A stretch of DNA of 38,421 nt, taken from positions 1-38,421 of the forward strand of contig NW_005178507.1 in assembly GCF_000350225.1 (NCBI RefSeq). Reading direction: 5' to 3'. The DNA is from Chondrus crispus (lineage: Eukaryota; Rhodophyta; Florideophyceae; Gigartinales; Gigartinaceae). A model generated the notes under the pieces. It was not told the DNA's origin and ran no database searches. It saw only the letters and a list, made by a program, of their open reading frames with translations. Below, in pieces: positions 1-8,875 of the stretch. Position 1 is the first letter of the stretch; each line of letters opens with the position of its first letter. Made by a program: the position numbers and the translations under genes.

Positions 1-1671
1 TCAATCCAGCCCAGTTTTGGTCATGCACATCGAGGGACCTCATTATAGCAACACGTCCAGCTTTGCTTTTGTCGAGCTACAGGGAGTCAGACTGGGCCAT
101 GTGCATGCGCGAGGAGGCGTTGCTGTACCTTCCATGCTGCATGGATCTGCAGACCGTCCAGACTCTGTTCCATTTCCGAGGAGTGGAACTATGGGATGGC
201 ATTACAGTAAAAACTACAGCAATGTGCCTCCGATTTTAGTGAAGAACTCAATAAAAACGGGGCGAGGGAAAGGAAAAACGAGAGGAAAGTCCTTTGTTAG
301 GACTGGCCCTCAACAGTGGAATGAGTTTATTTTTCTAACTTTCAGGGGGAGCCGTGGCTGTCGACAGAATCGCACTGCCTGCACAGCACTTCAGGTCAAA
401 AATGGACTGTCAGTGGTGCTGTGCTGTACGGTGATGTCTCCGTCAGTAGGAACTCGAGCGCCTACTGTTTCCCAAAGAATGTGGAGAGGGTGAGACTATG
501 TTTGCTGCCCGACGACCCTAGCTCGTAATGCACAGAATGGATTTCTTGAACCTTTACTGTTGCTGCTGAATAATCTACCGAAACGCAGCTGGATTGACGA
601 ATAGCTCCCTTATGTATCCTTACCCTTGTGACGAGGAAAAGTGTTGAGCGTAAAAATCCTCGTTGCACGAGTCGTTTACTCGTCGTGTCCCCCCTCCCTC
701 TCCCTTCTCTCGGAGTCGTCGTGAGGACTAAGTACTGTAGAGTGAAAGAGAACTCTGTAGGAGAGTTTGGACAAAAAATGACGGAGAGAGATGCATACGA
801 AATCATGCTGTATGACATCTGACTAATGCTTTCGTGGCGGAACACCACAGTGTTACAACCCTATTGCGTACAGAAAGCGCGGATCCACGCGCTGTTGTCC
901 TTGTCGGAAGTCATGGTTTTTGTAGTTTTTATGTCAGCGTACCGTATCGTATCTAGTGAAGTAGCACCCAGAACGCGCACCGGTGATGGCAAGGGCGGGG
1001 CCGGCCCCGGCCTACACCGTTCTGTTCATACGTTCATACGAGCAACATGCTATAATCGATTGCATGCCGCACTTGATGGAGTCGGATTTCTCGTCGGTCG
1101 TCGAATCTGGAGTCAGTACATGGGTACTTTAAACCCTTACAAATATTTATGTCCAGCACTGTTCGTAAGTCTCTAATCATGTTCCAAGTTGTCCGCCATG
1201 TACTACGAATAATTGTCATAACCGGCGAGCAGAAACGTTGACCTATCCGTTGGCAAGCGATCTCTGCAGCGGTCTAACGTGATGCTGAGGCTGAGGGCAT
1301 GATGCAGATTGCTGAGGAAGAACGCAAACCCATGGTAGGTAGAAGCAATAAAGCGTCAGCAAGGGCCAGTATGAACACAAGTATATTTTCAAGTATAAAA
1401 GTGGCAGCAACAAGAGCTATGGGTCAGAACAGGCAGATAGTATCATCGTGTGAAAACACTTTATCGAGGCATATTCTAACGCATACGGTGAAATCTTTAT
1501 CTTTATCACAGGGTATCATAGGGGCATATCCTAACGCATACGGTAGATTTCACGCTTACGCGTGGAGTGGGTGGACAACGTCTGTGGCATGCGCCATAGA
1601 CGTTGTCTACCGGCTGACGGGGACATACGCGCCGTGACAGCGGTGACATTCACAGGTTTTGGGGAAAACCG
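1..1671. other. Region without a convincing gene
   Basis: Short open frames occur on both strands but none shows a recognisable domain, a good start context or composition that sets it apart. I see two small structures. A near-duplicate of about 27 bases lies at 1468-1494 and 1523-1549, both containing CTAACGCATACGGT. A near-perfect palindrome lies at 1570-1611. The stretch ends at the target duplication of element A. It may be host intergenic DNA or an unrecognised old repeat. Confidence 0.5.
1570..1611. repeat. 42-bp near-perfect palindrome
   Basis: The sequence reads almost the same on both strands around a centre at 1590/1591. The arm GACAACGTCT at 1574-1583 pairs with AGACGTTGTC at 1598-1607, and the centre TGGCATGCGCCA is self-complementary. 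There are two mismatched pairs, one of them at 1573/1608. It could extrude a cruciform or be the remnant of a foldback element. No coding role is evident. Confidence 0.7.
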
Positions 1672-1676
1672 TAATG

Positions 1677-2229
1677 TAACGTGCGCGGTGGACACGTGTG
1701 CAGGTTTTTGAATACTTTGACTTACTTTTGGAAATTCGGTAGTTTTGTGAATAGGTTGACTCAGAGGTTCTTTTGACTCTCTGGTTTAGTCGGTTGAGGG
1801 GCTCCGGTTGTTAATCGGGTGTTGTGCCTGCCTCCCCTCCTCTCCGTTGTTCTGCAACCGACTCTTTATAGAAATCTATATGGTTGCTACATCAGCCTAG
1901 ACTACACTTAAAACATATATTTATAATAAAAAACCCACTAAACGGCCCCTTGTGACCATATCTTGTCTCTTCCTTCGTCTTGTCGTGGTCCTCTTCGCCC
2001 GCGGGATCCCATTAGGATCCTGCTGAGGCCGACCGGATCGTCCTCGGGGACTCTTTCTTGTATAGAGTCCCCATTTATTGGCGAAGAGGACGACCTTACG
2101 GTTGACGTGAGCACTGTAGGGACGTGTACTGTACTGTACACGTCACGTATCGTGCGTCATCGTCCCGCTCAGCTCTTGTTTACAGTGTAAATATTACTGT
2201 CAGACGCTGAGCGGGACCCTACCCTTACA
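1677..2229 (-). repeat. 3' LTR of element A
   Basis: This 553-bp long terminal repeat is identical, as far as I can read, to the copy at 7549-8101. In element orientation it carries a TATA box (TATAAAG, the complement of 1864-1870), so U3 occupies about 1871-2229. A 12-bp perfect inverted repeat (GTCCCGCTCAGC at 2162-2173, complement at 2206-2217) lies close to the U3 end. A second dyad, GACGTGTAC...GTACACGTC, lies near 2121-2144. These are likely regulatory or structural sites of U3. Confidence 0.95.
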
Positions 2230-2244
2230 ACTCCTCCCCTTTCA
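2230..2244 (-). other. Polypurine tract of element A
   Basis: On the minus strand the bases directly before the 3' LTR read TGAAAGGGGAGGAGT, almost all purine and abutting the LTR's TGTAAGGG. This is the expected primer for plus-strand DNA synthesis in LTR retrotransposons. It lies between the integrase stop and the LTR. Confidence 0.8.
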
Positions 2245-2250
2245 AAACGA

Positions 2251-3399
2251 TTATTCGTCCGCGAATAAGTGGTTGTTGTACGTTTGGATGAGTTGTTGTG
2301 TTATTGCAGGGTCATTCTTGTCCATCCATGTGTCGTCAATTGGAGTTGTGTTCTTGAAGTGCACAAGGAACTGCACTTGTCCGTTTGATATACGATGAGT
2401 GATTATTCGCTCTATCCGTTTCTTGTCTGCTCTTGTATGGATTTTGAATTTGGTTGGTTCTTGTTGTCTGCTCGGGTCTTCTTGGTATTGTTTCAAAAGT
2501 GATATGTGGAATGTTGGATGAATATTGCGGTATTGCAAAGGTAGCTCTAATCGGTATGCGGTACCGTCTGCTAGAACTTCTAGTACTGTGAAAAGTCCGA
2601 TGTATTTCGGAGCGAACTTCTTTGTTCTCCCTGGATTGATTGGTAGATTCTTAGTCGATAGCATAACTTTGTCGCCTATGTCGAACTTTAATTGTTTTCG
2701 ATGTTGATTAACTGTCTCGGCGCTTCTTGCGTTGGCTTGGTTGATTGATTCTTTTGCCAGGTTTGTTGCGGTTTGAAGTTCCTGAAGGAAATGATCTGCA
2801 GAGGTGTTTCTTGAGTGCAGATCTTTGCTTATATCCGAATGGACTATATCAGATATTGCGAACGGGTGTTGACCGTACTCCAGAAAGAATGGTGTTTGGC
2901 GAGTAGTATCGTTGACGTGGTTGTTGTATGCAAATTCTACACCCGGTAGGTATTTTTCCCAGTCTTTCTGAGTGTAGCTTACATAACAACGAAGCATTTC
3001 CTGAAGTGTGCGAAATGCTCTTTCAGACTGTCCATCAGTCTGTGGATGAAATGCTGTTGAAAAGTTAAGTTTAACTTTAAGCATTTTCATAAGTTCAATC
3101 CAGAAAGACCCCGTGAATCGCGTGTCTCGATCTGAAATTATTTTCCGCGGCAGTCCATGGTGTTTATATATTTCTTTGTAGAACGTTGCTGCTATGGTAT
3201 TAGCGCTGTTGTCCGATTTGAGTGGTATAAAGTGTGTTCTTTTCGTAAGTCTATCTACCACTACCATAATTGCGGTTGTACCCTCTGTTGATTTAGGTAA
3301 GTCGAATATGAAGTCCATTGATATGACCTCCCATTTCTTGGTTGGTGGTGGAAACGGTCTTAGGTTTCCAGGTTGGTTTTGAGTTGAGCTCTTTGCTTC
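2251..3399 (-). pseudogene. Integrase core and chromodomain of element A pol
   Basis: This is the catalytic part of integrase, which joins element cDNA to chromosomal DNA. The D,D,E triad is visible: D in MDFIFDLP, D in SDRDTRF and E in QSERAFRTLQ. The C-terminal 60 or so residues (RIERIITHR...FLVHFKN...DDTWMDKND) look like a chromodomain, the histone-reading tail of chromoviruses. The frame opens directly after an in-frame TAA at 3400-3402 that separates it from the zinc-binding part, in the position of a Gln codon (the upstream reading ends CLKC and continues EAKSS). The catalytic portion itself looks undamaged. It ends with TAA, 20 bases before the LTR. Confidence 0.9.
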
Positions 3400-3738
3400 T
3401 TAGCATTTAAGGCATTTCTTCACATAATTGTGTATCTCTTTCTTCATAGTCGGCCAAAAGTAATACCTTGATATAAGTGAAGTCGTTTTATTACTTCCTC
3501 TGTGCGAACCAAATAGTGATTCATGGTTATCTTGTAATATGGTCCTTCGGAGTTCTCCTTTTGGTATACATAGCCTTCTTTCGAAATACAACCGTTGTCC
3601 CGTTTTTGTATAGGGCTCGACAGGATCCTGGAAGTTTTCTTTGAACGATTCGTCGTTCTCATAGTCTCGTTGTAAATTCCGTAATGTTTCTTGGCTTACA
3701 TTCACCATTGTGAATGCCATTAACTGTTTTACTATATT
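3400..3738 (-). pseudogene. Integrase N-terminal HHCC zinc domain of element A pol
   Basis: The segment contains the H-x-H...C-x2-C zinc-binding domain of retroelement integrases: HESLFGSH followed by CLKC near its end, with the conserved RYYFWPTM between. It is in the same frame as the RNase H upstream and the integrase core downstream. It is isolated by an in-frame TGA at 3739-3741 on one side and a TAA at 3400-3402 on the other. An ATG at 3718-3720 is probably accidental, since this region is normally an internal part of the Pol polyprotein. Confidence 0.85.
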
Positions 3739-4232
3739 TCATGATGCGTGATGTACTTCTTTATACTGTCGAGATAATGCATCGGCTACGACGTTTGATT
3801 TCCCTTTGATGTAGTCAATAGAATAGTCGAATTCTTGCATGAATTCCACCCATCTCGCTTGTCTTCTGGATAACGTTTTCTGTGTATCCAGATATTTTAA
3901 CGGATGGTGATCAGTCATAATCTTGAATTTAGAACCATGTAAGTATGGTCTCCATGTATGTAGGGCATAGATGATAGCTAATAGCTCTCGCTCATGCGTA
4001 CTGTATCCTTGCTCTGCTGGATTTAGTTTTCTAGAAGCGTATGCTACAGGACGACATCCGGATTCGTCGGTTTGGGTCAGTACCGCTCCGACACCTGTTT
4101 GGGATGCGTCTGCAGTTAGTTGATATGGAAGATTGGGATCTGCACATCTTAGTACTGGTGCTTCTGTTAATCGCTTCTTTAGCTCCTGAAAAGCTAACGC
4201 TTGCGGCTTTTCCCATTTGAAGGGACTATTTT
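3739..4232 (-). pseudogene. RNase H domain of element A pol
   Basis: Reading the minus strand in the frame of the integrase gives a Ty3-type RNase H: LTADASQTGVG with the first Asp, STHERELLAIIYAL with the Glu, and TDHHPLKYL with the next Asp. The domain runs on without a break from the end of reverse transcriptase, but one base is missing between them. A run of five A at about 4230 puts the RT frame out of register, and RT terminates at 4194. The domain ends at TGA 3739-3741. The lost base could be a true mutation or a sequencing error in the homopolymer. Confidence 0.85.
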
Positions 4233-5879
4233 TCGAGTAAGGTTTGAAAGAGGGGTCGCAATTGTTGCGAAGTCTTTTACAAACCTTCTGTAGTAATTAC
4301 AAAGTCCGAGAAAGCTTTGTATATGTGTTATGTTTTGTGGTGTTTCCCAGTTCTTTACTGCTTCAATTTTCTTTGGGTTTACTTTAATACCGTCTTTGCT
4401 AATGATGTGTCCTAGGTATTCAATGTTTTGAGAGAGAAATTCACACTTTGATAGCTTCCCATACAGCTTGTTTTCTCTCAAGAGGTCTAGTATTATCTTT
4501 AATTGTTGTATGTGTTCTTCTTGTGTCTTGCTGTACACGAGTATGTCGTCAAGATATACGAGAACGAACTTATCTAAATAAGGTCGAAATATGTTGTTCA
4601 TCAATGTTTGAAAACATCCTGGTGCTCCCGTTAATCCGAATGGAGTCACCAAATATTCGTATTGTCCGTACCTCGTCCTAAAAGCGGTTTTCTCTACGTC
4701 TGAGTCTTTCAGCTTTATTTGATGGTATCCAGATCTAAGATCCAGCGTCGAGAAGTATTTAGCTCCACCGACTTGATCCCATACTTCATCAATTCTTGGT
4801 AACGGAACCTGATTTTTTATCGTTTGTTCGTTCAATGCTCTGTAATCAATACACATTCGGAGACTTCCATCTGTTTTTGGTGTAAATAGTACTGGACTTC
4901 CCCAAGGGCTTATGCTTGGTCTGATAAATCCTAGGGATAGAGCCTCCTCAATCTGTCTTTTCATTTCTTCAAGTTCTTTTCTTGAGAGTTTATAGATTGG
5001 ACCCATTTTGGGTTTTGCATCTTTCTCCAAATCTATACTCATTTCAACGGATCGTTTTGGTGGTAATCCATGTGGTAACTTTTTGGGAAATACGTCTTTG
5101 TATTCTTCCATCATACCTATCCATTGTTCTTTTTTATGCGCTTCGGGACCTTCCCCCGTAATTATTCTCTCTTGTTTCTCACTGTTTTTCAACACTACAT
5201 GATATATCATACTCTTTTGCTTTTTTGCTAGTCTCGCGAACTGTTTACTCGTCAGCATGAATGTAGGGTGGGATGCCCCATGTTGATGAGCCTCTGCGTC
5301 CAGAGTTATTAATCTAGATCCTTCCTTGAGGAGCATACGGTTTTCTTTCCAGTTGATTATTGGGTTGGCTTCAGATAGCCACGCCTTGCCTAAAATTAAG
5401 TCGTAAGCGATCCAGTCCACTATGTATGGCCGTACGTTGATGGTAGCTTCCCCAATCCGTATGTTTACATTCTCGCAACACCGCTCCATTGGAACTAGTG
5501 TGCGGTCCCATAGTTCTGCACTGAGACTAGTTTTCTCTTTCTTCAATTTCAATTTTTCTGCATGTTTCTTTGAGATTACGATCTCCTCACACCCACTATT
5601 CACAAGGATGTTACATGAGAAGTTGGCGGTACTACTTTGTACCCTCCCCATGTAAACCAGTAGGCTTTGTCTCTGTGATTTTCTCCTTTTCCTGTATGGT
5701 GAAAGTGCACATAGTTTCACATTATTATTTTCTCTACTTGATATCTCAGATCTAAGGTATTCTTTTTGTGTTTTTTGTGTTTTCGTTTTTTGTGTTTTTT
5801 CATTTTTCTTACGCAAGTCGGCCGTTGTACATTTTTCCACTGATGTGCCGAGATACTCCAGCGGAATTACTAGTTTTTC
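4194..5879 (-). pseudogene. Protease and reverse transcriptase of element A pol
   Basis: The frame opens at 5879, overlaps the end of gag by 10 bases in the -1 register and has no early ATG, so it is probably reached by frameshifting from gag. Domains in order: a Lys/Gln/Thr-rich linker; an aspartic protease around ILVNSGCEE, where the catalytic DSG is NSG; then a full reverse transcriptase with [20 protein letters not shown] and the catalytic YLDD. The Asp-to-Asn change should abolish protease activity. The frame leaves register near 4230 and ends after 'SRKR' at 4194. Reverse transcriptase residues otherwise look intact. The Pol polyprotein would act in cytoplasmic virus-like particles. Confidence 0.9.
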
Positions 5880-5884
5880 TTATG
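5870..5884 (-). promoter_or_regulatory. Gag-pol overlap with possible -1 frameshift site
   Basis: The last gag codons on the minus strand are CAT AAG AAA AAC TAG, and the pol frame is -1 relative to gag and opens within AAG. The heptamer G AAA AAC just before the gag stop resembles, but does not exactly match, the X XXY YYZ slippery consensus. Stop-codon readthrough is excluded because TAA follows the TAG in the gag frame. That ribosomes shift here is inference. Confidence 0.45.
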
Positions 5885-6757
5885 ATAAGATGCCTTGTTG
5901 TTTATGTAGGGCTTGTTGTAATGGTTACGCGCTATGCAGTCTGGTTTCGCACAGACAAAACATAACCTGTTCTCAATTCCCCGCTTTTTCTCTGCGTACG
6001 AGAGTCTATTGTTTTGGCGATTAGGAAGATTACCTATCTGCATTGGTGTTGGTCCCCCGCTAAAGTTTGAAGTAGTCCTATTCCATCCAAAGAAACCTTG
6101 ATTGTTTGTGTACAAACTGTCCAGCCTATCTGCAATTTTCATTGCCTCTTGTAGTGTCGAGGGTTCTGCTCTTTCAACTTCGATACGTGTTCGAGTCTTG
6201 AGTCCTTGGCTGTAATTGAATATTTGTTCAGCCATAGTCATTGACGGAATTTGTAGTAGCCATTTCGAGAATTCTCTGTTGTATTTAGCCACTTGGGTTA
6301 GGTTACCCATTTGTTTTATATTGCTAAGTGTTTTCCTCGCGGTTAACTCTCTGTTTACTGGTTCGAAGTAGTTAAGGATCTCTCTTTGGAAGTCCTCATA
6401 TGTCTGTATCGGCGTGCCGTTCAAAGTGACTAGTTCCCACCATTGTAATCCTGCACCTCCCATATAGCTCACTGCGTATTTAAAACGGATGACATCATTG
6501 GGTATATTTGGTTGCGTTGAAAATATGTTGTCCAAACTTTTAAGCCAGCTTCGTACGTTTTGACCTGTAAACTTTTCCGGTTTACCTGTCTTAAGTCTTT
6601 CTATATGTATTCCACTTTGATTCATGCCAGCTATAGTTTGGTTTGCTATTGTAACTTGGTTATGTAGTTGCTGGTTTTCTTGGCTAGCCTGAGCTATTTG
6701 CTCCTGCAATGCCGCGATCTGTTGTTGCATTTGCGCTAGTGTATTTTCCGTGTCCAT
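5870..6757 (-). CDS. gag: Gag polyprotein of element A
   Basis: This encodes about 295 residues from the ATG at 6755-6757 ([11 protein letters not shown]). The structural protein would form virus-like particles around element RNA. The first 45 residues are Gln-rich and predicted coiled coil. The middle ([14 protein letters not shown] to about residue 215) matches the retrotransposon capsid fold, with the typical F-x-G...W-L start and a Y..EF..W motif. The C-terminus has a zinc knuckle, [14 protein letters not shown], with ligand order Cys, Cys, Cys, His instead of Cys, Cys, His, Cys at the same spacing. The frame is uninterrupted. It ends at TAG 5870-5872, inside the pol overlap. Confidence 0.9.
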   Translation of the reverse strand: MDTENTLAQMQQQIAALQEQIAQASQENQQLHNQVTIANQTIAGMNQSGIHIERLKTGKPEKFTGQNVRSWLKSLDNIFSTQPNIPNDVIRFKYAVSYMGGAGLQWWELVTLNGTPIQTYEDFQREILNYFEPVNRELTARKTLSNIKQMGNLTQVAKYNREFSKWLLQIPSMTMAEQIFNYSQGLKTRTRIEVERAEPSTLQEAMKIADRLDSLYTNNQGFFGWNRTTSNFSGGPTPMQIGNLPNRQNNRLSYAEKKRGIENRLCFVCAKPDCIARNHYNKPYINNKASYHKKN

Positions 6758-6850
6758 TATTAATAACAATTTTAATAATGCAAGGTTATTGTGTCTGTGA
6801 ATTAATTACTGTGGAAGCAGTTTTTTTTTAACTCAAACAATGTTTAATTA

Positions 6851-7657
6851 CTAGGCGCGCTTAGAGTACTTCTTGTAGTGGGAAATAGTTTTCCCAATAT
6901 ATTTGGCAGATACCTTGGGAGGCTTGGCAATAGTGTGCCAACGGTTGATTGATCCCTTCTGTGACGCCAGGTGGACCAGTCGCAGCTGTTCAGACTTCCG
7001 CCTTATGTGCTCAGGGTCGCCTTTATGCACGTTATACAGTAGAATATTACTGTAATTAGTATGACAAAGTTCACACTTAATACCCAAATATTTTTTGTAC
7101 TCCTTGTCCAAGTACTGTACTGCGCCATTAGATCCGCGCGCACTAATCAGTGCACTAATGTGGTCCTCGGTTAAATTGTGTTCTTGCCAGGCTTGATGCA
7201 CGGGTTTTAACACGTGGCACGTTGAACACGTGGTGCCACTGCGCGGGGCGGACCGAGGGGCGAGTCCTATTGTTGGTCCGCGGTCCAGCTCTTGTCCCTC
7301 GAGGCCGGCAAGAAAATCTGCCTCATTTTTGAGTACTGTAGCCCGTGGTATCGTAGAAACTATCGCCACTTTTGATCCCTCGGGCGGGGGGCTCCGTTCT
7401 TTTTCAACACGTGTCACCGGTGTGACTTCTGTAATTTCGGCCTCCTGCGGCTTACTGTCGGATTCTGGCTTACAAACTGTAAAGATGAATAGCAATAGCA
7501 ATAGGATACGAATAGCGGTTAAGATTTGGTTGGCGATGCTACCAGTTTTAACGTGCGCGGTGGACACGTGTGCAGGTTTTTGAATACTTTGACTTACTTT
7601 TGGAAATTCGGTAGTTTTGTGAATAGGTTGACTCAGAGGTTCTTTTGACTCTCTGGT
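6851..7657 (-). CDS. Extra ORF of element A: two C2H2-type zinc fingers with N-terminal hydrophobic segment
   Basis: This frame lies between the 5' LTR and gag, where most Ty3/gypsy elements have only a short leader. It is open from 7657 (after TAA at 7658-7660 inside the LTR) through the LTR end and primer site to TAA at 6851. It contains no ATG; the first GTG is at 7565-7567. From that GTG it would give 238 residues. A strongly hydrophobic stretch (ILTAIRILLLLLFIFTVC, residues 15-32) is followed by a Pro/Glu/Ser-rich linker. Two fingers follow, CSTC...H...H and CELC...H...H, both exactly C-x2-C-x12-H-x5-H, the spacing of U1/matrin-type RNA- or DNA-binding fingers. The end is Lys-rich. It could be a captured host sequence or a novel element protein. 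How it would be translated is unknown. Confidence 0.55.
   Translation of the reverse strand, partial: TRESKEPLSQPIHKTTEFPKVSQSIQKPAHVSTAHVKTGSIANQILTAIRILLLLLFIFTVCKPESDSKPQEAEITEVTPVTRVEKERSPPPEGSKVAIVSTIPRATVLKNEADFLAGLEGQELDRGPTIGLAPRSAPRSGTTCSTCHVLKPVHQAWQEHNLTEDHISALISARGSNGAVQYLDKEYKKYLGIKCELCHTNYSNILLYNVHKGDPEHIRRKSEQLRLVHLASQKGSINRWHTIAKPPKVSAKYIGKTISHYKKYSKRA
7528..7544 (-). other. Primer binding site of element A
   Basis: Four bases inside the 5' LTR, the minus strand reads TGGTAGCATCGCCAACC. The leading TGG pairs with the CCA tail of a tRNA. The inferred tRNA would end GCTACCA and begin with A paired to U at the acceptor end, a feature of eukaryotic initiator methionine tRNA. The exact tRNA of this organism is not known, so the match is by inference. 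The site lies inside the extra zinc-finger ORF. Confidence 0.65.
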
Positions 7658-8101
7658 TTAGTCGGTTGAGGGGCTCCGGTTGTTAATCGGGTGTTGTGCC
7701 TGCCTCCCCTCCTCTCCGTTGTTCTGCAACCGACTCTTTATAGAAATCTATATGGTTGCTACATCAGCCTAGACTACACTTAAAACATATATTTATAATA
7801 AAAAACCCACTAAACGGCCCCTTGTGACCATATCTTGTCTCTTCCTTCGTCTTGTCGTGGTCCTCTTCGCCCGCGGGATCCCATTAGGATCCTGCTGAGG
7901 CCGACCGGATCGTCCTCGGGGACTCTTTCTTGTATAGAGTCCCCATTTATTGGCGAAGAGGACGACCTTACGGTTGACGTGAGCACTGTAGGGACGTGTA
8001 CTGTACTGTACACGTCACGTATCGTGCGTCATCGTCCCGCTCAGCTCTTGTTTACAGTGTAAATATTACTGTCAGACGCTGAGCGGGACCCTACCCTTAC
8101 A
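7549..8101 (-). repeat. 5' LTR of element A
   Basis: This is identical to the 3' LTR at 1677-2229 over all 553 bp as far as I can compare. Its TATA box is the complement of 7736-7742 and should start transcription leftward into the element. The same inverted repeat (GTCCCGCTCAGC and complement) sits near the outer end at 8034-8089. Confidence 0.95.
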
Positions 8102-8106
8102 TAATG

Positions 8107-8875
8107 TTACTGAAAAGGGCTTGGCGGGGTTCAGTGCAGTGCAAAAATTGCAGATGTCCGCACTACTGCCGAAAATGTCTGCACCATAGTGCAGACAATA
8201 ATCAAGCCAACAATTGTACTGTAATTACAATGGCTGACAGTCGCTGTAGCAGCCGATAGACAAGCATATTGTCGCCTCGATCCCATCGTGCAGACACGCT
8301 GTGCGTCGTGGCCCTCGGCAAGCCTCCGTGCTCATATCTGCACTCGGCGCGTGTCTGCACTCGAATCGAGGCGACAACCCCTACTTGTCCACCCAATCGA
8401 GAAATGTCGGAGATTCGCCATAATTGTCGCATGTTTACTGGTGAAAAAGGTGGTGATTTTGCGATTTGTGATTTGGTAGTTTCTGAGGGCACCCATTCTG
8501 TACGATTTCAACTGGATATCGTCCCCAGTGGAAATGACCGTAAGATGATGCATTGTTGATAAGCAACTACACCAGAGGTCATGTGGGGTTTTGGCCAACA
8601 ATGTAGACAAAGTTCCTCATTAATGTTACCATATGACACTACAAGGAGCATGTGAAGGCTACATTTTACTGTAGCGGGAGATTTGTAAATTTTAGGGAAG
8701 TGCTCGCAGACGGTCTGGGAAATCTAGAAATCTAGAAGGACTGGAGAGAAAATAAAAGCGTACAAGGTGGGCGGAGCTTCGTAGGGAGGCGGAGACACAC
8801 CGGGAAAACACATGCTTCTCCCAGAAAAACTGACAACCCCCCTTTCAAAAAAGGAACGAAACTACTAAGCGCTCC
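8107..8875. other. Non-coding stretch with large foldback
   Basis: I find no supportable gene here; short frames on both strands overlap the foldback and look accidental. The main structure is the nested inverted repeat at 8259-8389. The motif GTGCAGACA occurs both inside and outside it. The last 100 bases before 8876 could hold the promoter of the following ORF, but I see no clear TATA box. Confidence 0.5.
8259..8389. repeat. Nested inverted repeat (foldback / possible MITE)
   Basis: Three arm pairs are nested. GACAAG at 8259-8264 pairs with CTTGTC at 8384-8389. TTGTCGCCTCGAT at 8269-8281 pairs with its complement at 8365-8377. GTGCAGACACGC at 8288-8299 pairs with its complement at 8349-8360. 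A loop of about 50 bases remains. The arms are perfect, so the structure is either young or maintained. No target duplication was identified and no transposase is linked to it. Confidence 0.7.

Larger units (their letters stand above)
1677..8101 (-). mobile_element. Element A: complete Ty3/gypsy (chromodomain-type) LTR retrotransposon
   Basis: A 553-bp direct repeat at 1677-2229 and 7549-8101 bounds a minus-strand gag-pol. Outside the repeats TAATG occurs at 1672-1676 and again at 8102-8106: a perfect 5-bp target duplication, so both ends are fixed. Read on the minus strand the LTR begins TGTAAGGG and ends CACGTTA, that is TG...TA rather than the usual TG...CA. Order on the minus strand is 5' LTR, primer site, an extra zinc-finger ORF, gag, protease, reverse transcriptase, RNase H, integrase, chromodomain, polypurine tract, 3' LTR. 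This order and the chromodomain place it in the chromovirus group of Ty3/gypsy. The LTRs look identical, implying a recent insertion, yet pol is broken in several places, so this copy was probably mobilised by enzymes from another copy. Confidence 0.95.

Noticed and set aside
17..493. Open frame of 158 codons at the left edge
   Set aside because: No domain, no good start context and poor composition; long chance frames are common here.
1938..2190. Two opposite-strand frames inside LTR A, repeated at 7810-8062
   Set aside because: They recur only because the LTR is duplicated; they overlap regulatory dyads and show no protein features.
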